Source: Lachnoclostridium sp. UBA7215 | GTDB taxonomy: Bacteria; Bacillota; Clostridia; Lachnospirales; Lachnospiraceae | Direction of reading: 5' to 3' | NCBI GenBank assembly: GCA_002490465.1 | Contig: DKUB01000023.1 | Span: 1 to 48,130 of the forward strand | Length of the DNA: 48,130 nt | Part shown: one piece after another, positions 14,899 through 24,200 of the stretch | How positions within the stretch are numbered: position 1 is the first letter of the stretch | Layout of the letters: each line of letters opens with the position of its first letter | Program-made: the position numbers and the translations under genes | Notes under the pieces: model-generated | Database searches by the model: none | Seen by the model: only the letters and a program-made list of their open reading frames with translations | What the model was told of the DNA's origin: nothing

Positions 14899-17736
14899 TT
14901 ACATTGAAGTACGGCTGCTTTCTTCCGGCCCGAAATAAGATGCTTTCAGCTCACCCTTGTAGAGCACAAGCTTCTGCAATACAAGCCCTGCTTCTACACC
15001 GTAAAAACGAATGGTATGCACACCCGGCTCAAGCTCTATCCGGCTCTCACCATAATGACAGTTATTCAGTACACCCTCACCCCAGTCACGGTCATGATAA
15101 TGTCCTGCCCCAATATTATAATGCTCATCCGGAATTGTTTTTACCGCCTCCGGTGTCCCGCCATCTACGGAAATTGCATAACGCATATTGCGGCCATCCT
15201 CAAGATTATTCGTCGGCGCTGTAATTCCCCTCAGCGTATAATTTCCACCTTCCCTGATGAGAATCTGATAATCCATATAAGGTGCATTGCCTAGCTCATC
15301 AAAATTTCTGTCCAGTGGGTAAATTTTCATAGAAGAAAGTGTCTTTCCATATTCCCGCAGCTTGTACCAGCTGTAATTGTCAACGCTTTCTGCCTTCCCA
15401 TAATGCTCTGCCTCCATAGCAACCACCCCATCCGTCTCAACAAATGTGCCGGCCGGAATGGAAGTATCCACTACGACTGCCCTGACAGCCACAGTTACTT
15501 CACTGCCTGCAGCGCTGACCCTAATCTTATATTCCCCACTTTCTGTCACTTTATCCCAATTGATATGTACTTTATAGCAGAGGATGGAAGAACAGTCACT
15601 GTCTGTCTTCTCCACGATAACAGCGGAGGAGTCTGCCTGTACCGTCACCTCTGGCACAGCCTCGCCGCCGGTAATCTGCAGCAGGCGTGTCTCCTGTCCT
15701 GTGCTTGTAAATTCCGGAAGAACCGCCTGCCCCTCTGAAATAAACCCATCTCCATTTTCAGGCAGGACAAGAAGCGCTGCCGTGTTCGGTGTCACTGCTT
15801 CTATGACTTCCGGATAATGCCACCCCTCGTCGTTCCAGTTTTCAAAGCAGACATGTGCTGAGAGCATCATTCCCTTCCATTTGCCATCTGCCATTTCTTC
15901 ATTATAATAATCTGTCAGTTTTTTATCATAGTCAATACACTGAGCTACCCGCGCTGCATAATCCGCCGCAGCCCCTGCTGCCCCGCCAGCTGCATAAAAC
16001 TGATTTTTCCCTGCATAAAGATTCATCAGCTGGACATTTGCCCCTGCCACTGCCGGATAATACACCATACTGTAGAAACTTGCTTTACACTCCTCCGGTA
16101 TTTTTCCATCAACATCATCTGCCATCGCCATTATCTTCTGGCAGAGTGATATCATATAATCCGACTCACGGTAATGGACCGGATGGTAAGTATCCGGATG
16201 CGTTGCCTCCGGACGGCGGTTTCCGTGCATTCTCGTATAGGCACGGAGAATTGCTGCAATATCCTCTTTTACATCCTCATCCTCTACATAACCTCCAAAC
16301 TGCTGCTCGACCCACGCTCTCAAAAAGTCATCGGTACAGTTTGGATGGTCGATGCCGTATTTCCCGTAATCATATGCCAATGCCATATAATAGGAGAGAG
16401 GAAGTTCATTCGGCCGGATATCCCCTACATTGATAATCCACAAATCCCGTATACCGTATTCGTATGCCATTGTCAGCTGTTCCCACACTTTTGGAAGAGG
16501 CGTAGAGTTTACCCACTCATAGGAAATCGGCGAACCGTGATAATCAAAGTGGTAATACAGACCCCACCCGGCTTTCCTGTCCCGGTTTTCCTTTGTCGGC
16601 AGAGTGCGCACATTGGCAAAGTTATCATCAGACAAAAGCAGGATCGTATCGGAAAGCCCTTCCCAGTCTTTGAGTCCCTTCACTCCATTTCCACCATAAT
16701 AATATGCCTCCACTTCTTTATAAAGTGCCAGCATCTTTGGCATATGGTCACAGCCCTTCGCCGTAATAATCTCCTTCTGGTCCGAGATGATACGGCGCAG
16801 AAGCTCAACATTTTCCTGAATGGATGAACCCTCCGGAAGCATTGTTGTATCACGTTCTCCGCGCATTCCAATGGTAATCATATGCTTAAAGCCCTTATTT
16901 CTCTCAACACCGTCTTCCCAATAACGGTACAGACCCTCACCATTTGTATAATAATTCCAGTCTTTACCATAGCCTACATTGTTTGTGTCTGTCTTTACTT
17001 TATCCCATTCCTCACTGGAACGCATCAGCGGTTCGTGGTGGGAATTTCCAATCGTAATACCGAGATTTGTCGCCAGTCTGACATTAGCCAGGGGATCTCC
17101 ATCACCGCCGTCCAGGCACAGCGATGCAGACCACATAGCCGGCCAGAAATAGTTGCCCTTCAGACGGAGCAGCAAATCAAAGACCGCATCATAAAATTTT
17201 ACATTAAAGTCCCCAAAGGTATTCATAACAAAATTTCCAAGGGACGGCCATTCATCGTTCATAAAAAAACCGCGGAACTTGACGGACGGCTCTTTGCTTG
17301 TAAAGGAAAAATCATCCCCGAATACAATCTCTTCCCTTTTTCCCGGTTTTGCATCGCCCCAGTACACCCATGGAGAAACACCGATTTCTCCGGAAATATG
17401 ATACAGCCCATGCAGAGTGGAAACCGTCTCCGTTCCCGCTACAACGAGCTTCTTCCCGACTTGACGGATGGCATAACTCTCCCGTTTTCCCTGAATGGCT
17501 GAAACATCCAAAGTCCCGTCCTCCACCATCGCATCTACTGCCGGACTTGCCCCAAGTGTTCCCGCCACAATCTGAAACCCATCATTCATGTCTTCATCAA
17601 TATCAGGGGTAACTCCTGTAACAAGTGCAATATCTGCTTTTATTTTTTCAGCCACATGCTGCAGGCCCAGTACATCCCCAGATGCCCTGTCCACATAAAT
17701 TCCAGCAGCCTTCCCTGCCTTTACTAATTCAAACAT
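14899..17736 (-). CDS. GH115 alpha-glucuronidase, intracellular
   Basis: 945 residues, normal length for glycoside hydrolase family 115, which removes (4-O-methyl)-glucuronic acid from xylan and xylo-oligosaccharides. Residues ~1-130 form the N-terminal alpha/beta domain with ETVSTLHGLYHISGEIGVSP and WVYWGD. The catalytic barrel carries the family segments KFRGFFMNDEWPSLGNF, LKGNYFWPAMWS, LGITIGNSHHEPLMRS, GMRGERDTTM and DLWIINVGDIRPNELPLSYY. A C-terminal beta domain with MEAEHYGKAESVDNYSW follows. There is no signal peptide, so it acts on imported oligosaccharides. The start ATG follows AGGAGGGG closely and lies 11 nt after uxaC; the two form one operon releasing and isomerising glucuronate. 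Confidence 0.93.
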   Translation of the reverse strand: MFELVKAGKAAGIYVDRASGDVLGLQHVAEKIKADIALVTGVTPDIDEDMNDGFQIVAGTLGASPAVDAMVEDGTLDVSAIQGKRESYAIRQVGKKLVVAGTETVSTLHGLYHISGEIGVSPWVYWGDAKPGKREEIVFGDDFSFTSKEPSVKFRGFFMNDEWPSLGNFVMNTFGDFNVKFYDAVFDLLLRLKGNYFWPAMWSASLCLDGGDGDPLANVRLATNLGITIGNSHHEPLMRSSEEWDKVKTDTNNVGYGKDWNYYTNGEGLYRYWEDGVERNKGFKHMITIGMRGERDTTMLPEGSSIQENVELLRRIISDQKEIITAKGCDHMPKMLALYKEVEAYYYGGNGVKGLKDWEGLSDTILLLSDDNFANVRTLPTKENRDRKAGWGLYYHFDYHGSPISYEWVNSTPLPKVWEQLTMAYEYGIRDLWIINVGDIRPNELPLSYYMALAYDYGKYGIDHPNCTDDFLRAWVEQQFGGYVEDEDVKEDIAAILRAYTRMHGNRRPEATHPDTYHPVHYRESDYMISLCQKIMAMADDVDGKIPEECKASFYSMVYYPAVAGANVQLMNLYAGKNQFYAAGGAAGAAADYAARVAQCIDYDKKLTDYYNEEMADGKWKGMMLSAHVCFENWNDEGWHYPEVIEAVTPNTAALLVLPENGDGFISEGQAVLPEFTSTGQETRLLQITGGEAVPEVTVQADSSAVIVEKTDSDCSSILCYKVHINWDKVTESGEYKIRVSAAGSEVTVAVRAVVVDTSIPAGTFVETDGVVAMEAEHYGKAESVDNYSWYKLREYGKTLSSMKIYPLDRNFDELGNAPYMDYQILIREGGNYTLRGITAPTNNLEDGRNMRYAISVDGGTPEAVKTIPDEHYNIGAGHYHDRDWGEGVLNNCHYGESRIELEPGVHTIRFYGVEAGLVLQKLVLYKGELKASYFGPEESSRTSM

Positions 17737-17747
17737 TTGCCCCTCCT

Positions 17748-19169
17748 TTATAATTGAAATCCAAAATAACGTACTGCATTATTATAAGAAATATCCTGCA
17801 CAATTTCCCCGAGCAGATTATAATCCTCCGGATACTCCCCATTCTCTACAAGATTACCAATAAAATTACACATAATACGGCGAAAATACTCATGCCTCGG
17901 ATAAGAAATAAAACTGCGGGAATCCGTGAGCATCCCGATAAAGTTGCCAAGTATGCCAAGGGAGGCAAGTGATTTCATATGCTCCTCCATGCCATACTTG
18001 TGGTCATTAAACCACCATGCCGCACCCTGCTGGATCTTCCCGCGCACTCCATCTCCCTGAAAACATCCTATCATTGTTCCAATCAGGGCATTGTCCGTCG
18101 GATTCAGCGAATAGAGTATTGTCTTTGGCAGATTTCCCTCCCTGTTCAGGGCGTTCAGAAAATCTGCCACCTCTGCTGCAAAGCCACGGGGATTAATACA
18201 GTCGATTCCGGCATTTGCCCCTGCGCTCTTAAATACCAGCTCATTATTTTCCCGCTTCGCCCCGTAATGCAGCTGCATCACCCAGTTCCTCTTTTTATAT
18301 TCCGCTCCTAAAAACAGCATCATCCCCGTGACATACTGTCTTCTCTGTTCCACGGTTAACATCTGGCCCGTGAGTCCCTTTTCTACCAAAGCATCCATTT
18401 CCCCGTCGGAAACCGGACGAAATTCGGCAAAGTCAAGACCGTGATCGGACACAAGGCATCCTCTCTCCCCAAAATAATCCAGACGGCTCCTCAGTGCCTG
18501 CTTTAACGTTGCAAAATCCGTAATCTCCACACCACTGACACCTGAAAGCCTTTTTATGTATGTGACATATCCGTCTTTTTCCGGGCTCAATGCCAAATCC
18601 GGCCGCCAGGCCGGGAGAACCTGAACGTTAAAGCTTTCATCCTTAGCTATGCTCTCATGGTAATGTAAATCATCAATCGGGTCATCCGTCGTACAGACAA
18701 GCGTCACGCCAGACTTACGTATTAACCCCTTTGCCGACATCTCCGGTTTTTCCAGAAGCTCATTACAGCGCTCATAAATCTCTTTCCAATTCCATTCTGA
18801 CAGTGTTTCGCGAATCCCAAAATACTGCTGCAGCTCCAAATGACACCAGTGATACATCGGGTTTCCGATACATTTTGGCAGCGCTGCAGCAAACGCATGA
18901 AATTTTTCCTCATCAGGGGCATCCCCGGTAATATATTTTTCCTCCACGCCATTTGAGCGCATAATACGCCATTTATAGTGGTCAGCGCCAAGCCATAACT
19001 CCGTCATATTCCGGAAATGGATATCCTCCGCAATTTCCCGCGGCACAAGATGGCAGTGATAATCCAAGATCGGCATCTTTGCAGCATAACCATGATACAA
19101 TTTTCTGGCGACATCTGTCTCCAAAAGGAAGTCTGCATTTAAAAATGATCTCTTAATTAACGATTTCAT
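17748..19169 (-). CDS. uxaC: Glucuronate isomerase
   Basis: 473 residues, full length. It converts D-glucuronate to D-fructuronate (and galacturonate to tagaturonate), the first step of hexuronate breakdown in the cytosol. Amidohydrolase-type metal ligands appear in DYHCHLVP (His38, His40); other family segments are TTDDPIDDLHYHESIA, SDHGLDFAEF and MLTDSRSFISYPRHEYFRR. The start ATG has GAGGAGG upstream. It is the first gene of the uxaC-GH115 pair; no further uronate genes (uxuA, uxuB, kdgK) lie in the window. Confidence 0.96.
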   Translation of the reverse strand: MKSLIKRSFLNADFLLETDVARKLYHGYAAKMPILDYHCHLVPREIAEDIHFRNMTELWLGADHYKWRIMRSNGVEEKYITGDAPDEEKFHAFAAALPKCIGNPMYHWCHLELQQYFGIRETLSEWNWKEIYERCNELLEKPEMSAKGLIRKSGVTLVCTTDDPIDDLHYHESIAKDESFNVQVLPAWRPDLALSPEKDGYVTYIKRLSGVSGVEITDFATLKQALRSRLDYFGERGCLVSDHGLDFAEFRPVSDGEMDALVEKGLTGQMLTVEQRRQYVTGMMLFLGAEYKKRNWVMQLHYGAKRENNELVFKSAGANAGIDCINPRGFAAEVADFLNALNREGNLPKTILYSLNPTDNALIGTMIGCFQGDGVRGKIQQGAAWWFNDHKYGMEEHMKSLASLGILGNFIGMLTDSRSFISYPRHEYFRRIMCNFIGNLVENGEYPEDYNLLGEIVQDISYNNAVRYFGFQL

Positions 19170-19190
19170 GGTAAAAGTCTCCTCCTCTTA

Positions 19191-19219
19191 TTGCGTTAAG
19201 ATTAATTTTATCATATAAT
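19191..19219 (+). promoter_or_regulatory. Promoter of the FliK-like gene
   Basis: TTGCGT (19191-19196), a 17-nt spacer and a perfect TATAAT (19214-19219), 37 nt before the start codon. It overlaps the opposite-strand uxaC promoter. Confidence 0.6.
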
Positions 19220-19233
19220 GTAGCTATAAACAA
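19205..19233 (-). promoter_or_regulatory. Promoter of uxaC-GH115
   Basis: On the minus strand TTGTTT (19233-19228), a 17-nt spacer and TAAAAT (19210-19205). An inverted repeat TAGCT-N7-AGCTA (19221-19237) covers the -35 region and is a possible operator. Confidence 0.55.
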
Positions 19234-19255
19234 GCTATGAAATGGAGAGATTGCC

Positions 19256-21163
19256 ATGCCTATCATAAGCAACAGCGTGCAAAATAATGAGCACAGTTCC
19301 TCTTCTGTCACACCCCGTTCACGCACGTATCGAAGCGGCGGAACAAGCGTACGTCTTCAGGAGGGACAGACGCTAAAGGGTGTTGTCAGTGATGTACACG
19401 GAAATGAGATCACACTGTCCATGGAGGACGGTTCTTCTTTTACCGGAAAACTGCCGGATGCCAATCAGTATTCCATCGGGCAGAAAGCCGCTTTTAAAAT
19501 TACCAGCCTTGCAGACAACACCATATATCTGAAAACGATGACTGGGGCTTATCTCCTGGACATGGAGGACACCATTGAGCAGGCACTGGAAGAGGCCAAT
19601 CTCCCCAAGACGGAACGCAATATAGACGTAGTGCGCAGTCTTTTACAAAACCAGCAGTCTATCAGCCGCGAAAATATACTGTCATCCATTCAGCTTTGTG
19701 CCCAGTTTCCGGACGCAGATGTCAATGCCGTTATTACCATGCAGCGGCTTCACCTCCCGCTGACCGGCGAGTCAGTTGCACAATTTGAACAATACCAGAA
19801 TCAGAGCCATCAGCTTTTGTATAAGATGGATGGACTGATGGATTCTGTCAGCCAGATGCTTGAATCCATTGGTACACATGTCCCGCGGCTTGCCAAAAAC
19901 ATTGGAAACGAGCTTCTTTCCATGGCACTTCAGGGAAATGCATCTCCAGAGGAGCTGGCTCTTTTGGAGAGCCGTCAAAATTCGATGGGCGAAAACTCAT
20001 CTACACTTCCCGCGCTGTATGATGCTGAGGGAAATCCTATCCCGGCCGATTCCCTGGCAAAAGGGATGGTTACAGCAGCTTTTGACGCAGAAGGAAACCC
20101 TATTCCGGCAGAGACTTTGAGGCAGTACACGGAACAGGCACAGCTTGAATCTAAAGATACAGGGAATGGTACCGCCGCTGACAAAATGCCAACAGGTGAA
20201 GAACAGCCTGCTGACAGTGCAGCCACAAACGGCCCTCTCTCCCGCATGCGTCAGCTTTTTTCCAATTTGACCGATGGCAATTCCGCATTAAAATCCGCCG
20301 TTGCCCGCTCCGGGCTGGCAGAGGATTTCCGCACCCCGTTTATCCATGAACAGACCGGATTTATCCTTCCTCCCGCTGAGCGCGAAAGCTTTTCCAGATT
20401 TTTAGCTGATTACCCATTGCCAGAAAGTTTAAAGGAGGGAATTGCTGACGGAACCACCACGACACGGGAATTTTTGACAGAAATCCAGAAAGCTCTGTCT
20501 GAAATGACGGAAGAACAGGCGGGAAAGCTGCTCTCTTCCAAATCTTTTCATGCTCTTGTAAAGGGACAGTTTATGTCTAGCTGGACCATTTCCCCGGAGC
20601 AGTTGAAAGAACCGGGTGCCCTGAATGAGACGTATAACAATATGGCAAAACAGCTGGAAACATTAGCTAAATTCAACGAACAGGTTATGGGAAAGGATAT
20701 TTTCCCCCAGGTTTCTGAAAATGCACAGGATATGCGGGACAATATGGACTTTATGCGGATGCTTAACCAGACGTTTCAATATGTGCAGCTTCCGCTAAAA
20801 CTGCAGAACCAGAATGCACACGGGGATTTGTATGTTATGACCCGGAAAGAATCTCTGAAAAAAAATTCAAAGCACCTGAAGGCTCTTCTCCATCTGGATA
20901 TGGATGCCCTTGGCACGCTGGATATCCACATTACCCGGGAAAATACTGCTGTGTCTACTCATTTTTATGTGACGAAAAAAGCAACAAAAGATTTATTAGA
21001 GCAAAATATCGGTCTTTTAGCAGGCGCCATTCAGGAACAGGGATTTGCTTTTTCCTCTGAATTGTCAATGAAAGAAAAAGAGATGGATATCGTGAATGAC
21101 TTTATCGGTGTAGATGCACCGGTGGGTGATTTAAAGCGGTATAATTTTGATTTACGGGCATAA
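19256..21163 (+). CDS. FliK-like (flagellar hook-length control) family protein
   Basis: 635 residues. The start ATG has GGAGAG 6 nt upstream. Residues ~30-95 look like a small beta-barrel (LKGVVSDVHGNEITLSMEDG). The middle is Gln/Ser/Asn-rich and disordered, with a short repeat DAEGNPIPA at 256-264 and 277-285. The C-terminal ~100 residues (LHLDMDALGTLDIHITREN ... LLAGAIQEQGFAFSSELS) match the pattern of the FliK C-terminal domain, which senses hook length in flagellar export. No other flagellar gene is in the window and the neighbours are sugar genes, so a role outside flagella is possible. There is no signal peptide. Confidence 0.6.
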   Translation: MPIISNSVQNNEHSSSSVTPRSRTYRSGGTSVRLQEGQTLKGVVSDVHGNEITLSMEDGSSFTGKLPDANQYSIGQKAAFKITSLADNTIYLKTMTGAYLLDMEDTIEQALEEANLPKTERNIDVVRSLLQNQQSISRENILSSIQLCAQFPDADVNAVITMQRLHLPLTGESVAQFEQYQNQSHQLLYKMDGLMDSVSQMLESIGTHVPRLAKNIGNELLSMALQGNASPEELALLESRQNSMGENSSTLPALYDAEGNPIPADSLAKGMVTAAFDAEGNPIPAETLRQYTEQAQLESKDTGNGTAADKMPTGEEQPADSAATNGPLSRMRQLFSNLTDGNSALKSAVARSGLAEDFRTPFIHEQTGFILPPAERESFSRFLADYPLPESLKEGIADGTTTTREFLTEIQKALSEMTEEQAGKLLSSKSFHALVKGQFMSSWTISPEQLKEPGALNETYNNMAKQLETLAKFNEQVMGKDIFPQVSENAQDMRDNMDFMRMLNQTFQYVQLPLKLQNQNAHGDLYVMTRKESLKKNSKHLKALLHLDMDALGTLDIHITRENTAVSTHFYVTKKATKDLLEQNIGLLAGAIQEQGFAFSSELSMKEKEMDIVNDFIGVDAPVGDLKRYNFDLRA

Positions 21164-21209
21164 TGTCAAGCGTTGTTTTGCGCTGGTTTTGCCGCATTTT
21201 GACGAAAAT

Positions 21210-21238
21210 GAGAGGGCGGATTTTCCGCCCTCTCTCTT
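21210..21238 (+). terminator. Terminator of the FliK-like gene
   Basis: An 11-bp perfect stem (GAGAGGGCGGA with its complement) around TTT, followed by TCTTGTTTT on the plus strand. It separates this gene from the converging GH2 gene that ends at 21254 and may serve both. Confidence 0.8.
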
Positions 21239-21253
21239 GTTTTATGTTCCCAA

Positions 21254-24200
21254 TCATTTAACCTTAACTTTTTTGCCAATGCCTTTTTTCCTCAGCAATA
21301 CCTTGTATGCCTTTCTCTTTGTTTTTGGAACCTTAATTGTTCCTTTGGCACTCATTCCTTTAAATGCTTTACTTCCCACTCTTTTCGCAGTAAGTTCCTT
21401 TGTCTTTATGATAACCAGCTTTAAATTTTTACAATTGTAAAATGCCTCTGCTCCTATCTTTTTAACATTTTTTCCGATAGTAACTTTCCTGAGCTTCTTG
21501 TTGTTCTTAAATGCCTTTGCTTTAATGCCGGTCACTTTATAGCTCTTCCCATTAATTTTTACAGCAGATGGAATGATAACCTTCGAGACAGCTTTCTTTG
21601 CTGACCTGTAAGATACACTGTTCTTTGACGTTATTTCATAGGAAACACCTTTGACCTCAAATACCTTTTGAGGGGAGTTCGGTTCCTCCGGCTTTGTGTC
21701 ATCCGGTACAGACGGTTTCTGTCCCCCCGGAGTCTCCTCTGCCGGTTTTTTCTTTCCTATCTCCTTAACAGCTGTATTCCAGTCACTGGAGTTGGCGTTT
21801 GGCCTTACATTCAGGGATACTGTCGCACCCTCTGAAAAATCATATTCCGTAATCCCCTTTTTGGCAATGGCATAATTTCCGTTTTTCCCACCGCCAGTGG
21901 CATCCACCAGCAGCACTTTATTGCCACTATTGTCCGGGTCTTGCGTAATTGCCGCCTTCCCATGCAGTTCCACTTCATCCTCTCCGTCAAGCGGAAGATA
22001 CATCACTGGAGAGACATTACTGTAATCATTTACGGTTATGCTGCATGCAGCGGTAACACCATTTGCCGTGGAAGCTGTAATCACTGCCTTTCCTGCTTTC
22101 TTTGCAGTCACAACACCATCGGCAGATACTGCTGCCACTGTTTCATCACTGGTTGTATAGGATACTGCCTTATCTGCTGCCGTAACTGGCAGTACCGTTG
22201 CCCTGAGCTGTTCCGTTCCTCCAACACTCAACGTCTTTGAGGTTGTATTTAACAGAATGCTTTTTGCAGCAGTCTCTTTAATGTATTGATTTTTTGTAGA
22301 TTCGGTACAAATGGTATAGGTATCCACTACTTTTTTGTCCTTATCCAGTATATCCACCGTATTTCCTTCGTGTATCCATCCGCTGCTGTAATTCATCCTC
22401 ATGTCATAGTTTCCCTCGAACATCAAGTGACTGCTGAATGTACTGTCTGCCAGACCGGCAGCCGGGATTTCATTCACCAGGATTAAGCGGTGTTCTTCAT
22501 CAACTTGATAAGCATCAGAAGTCAGACGGTATCCGTCCGCCCTGACCTCAAAGAGCGTTGCCCAGCCTGCCTGGTTGCATCCGGTCACCTCGATTCTGAT
22601 ATAGCGGGCCGGAATAAGCTGCATGGATTCTGTCATCTGCTTACTCTCTGTATTCTCACGGCGGTTGATTACTTCCGTGTAATCCTTTCCATCTTCACTT
22701 GCCTGTACAATATACCGGTAATAACGGGCTCCGGAACGAATATCCCAGTCCAGTGTCAGATCTCCCAGATTATATACCTTCCCAAGATCAATCACAATAC
22801 TCTGCGGATATGTCCCGTTTACAGCAGTCCATTTTGTTGCACTGTTTCCGTCCACTGCATTTTTACCATCATTCCCTGTCTCAGAACTGCTTACGGTAAC
22901 CGGTTTATTCAGGCACAGATTAGAAGAAATGACCGTATAATCTGATGTTGTTTTTTTATCCTCTGCCACCACATGGATTTTCATCCCTGGAACAATCGCC
23001 GTGTCTTCTCCTGTCACTTCCTCCTCACCATTGTATATGGTATAAACCGCATGATTCACGCCCTTTACCTTTTCTTTGAACATGGCAAACGTAACATTAT
23101 TTTCCACTACAATTGTCTTTTCTTTTGTATCTACTGCCAATTCCCCTGATTCCAAATCTGCCTTGTCTGAGATTTCCCTCTTCCATGTACAGGTATCCTC
23201 ATAACTTCCTTCCTCATCTTTATAAGTTCCGGAGGCCTTAATCTCTACATCCCCCACACCCAGGTCCAAATTTTCCAGCAAAAATACACCGTTTCCTTTT
23301 GCTGTCATCGTTCCCTGGCTCTTGTCATTGATGAACAGCTCAACCTCATCACAATTGGAGTACACTTTAATATCTGCCTTTGATGATTCTCTCTTTGTCC
23401 ATCTCCGGCTGGTAATATAGGTAAAGGGTTCCTTTTTATTCCAATTTGCCTTATACAGATAATAACTATCCTTCTTAATCTTACGGTCTGCTGTTACAAG
23501 GCCTTTATCGTTCAGAGCCGGCTGAGAACCCTCATTCCGGCTGTCCACAGCGAAGTCAAACATTGCCCAGTAAAAGGTTCCCCACAATTCATCATGAGCA
23601 TTGATATAGGCGATGGCCTCCTCATTCATGAGATTCTGGTATTCCTCCGGGTGCCATGGTCCTCCTGCCGTAAGATTATTCTTACCCAGCTCCGGAGCCG
23701 CCTCATGCTGATTCACATTTCCGCCCCATCCATATTCCGAGATTCCCATCGCCCGGCTGTCAAGGGATGTTTTCCGTTTCATCACGTCATCAAACGTTCC
23801 ATAAAAGTTGGCATCCGGATACCAGCCCGGATAAATGTTCCATGCCACAACATCCGATTTCCACCCTGTATTTGTCTCAAAGTTTTTGTTAACAGAATCC
23901 GGCTCATTCTGATCCATGCCATAATCACGGTTCAGCGCCTGGGTTGTATAGCGTCCTGTTGTATCTAATTCCTTTGCCAACGCATCCAGTTCATGAAGCA
24001 GGCGTTTTGCTGCCGCCAGATTGTTGTTGGCGGTTGCGTTTGTCAGGCTCTGTCCATTGCCGATTTCATTTTCCAATCCCCAAAATACAACAGACGGTCT
24101 GTTATACTGCTGGGAAATGAGTTCCGTGAGCTGCTGCCTCGTTACATTTTTAAACCCATCGGTGGTTCGTATCTCATTAACTACCGGAATCTCCGTCCAT

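Noticed and set aside
16174..16827. A 217-codon plus-strand open frame
   Set aside because: It is antisense to the GH115 gene and shows no recognisable domain or ribosome site.
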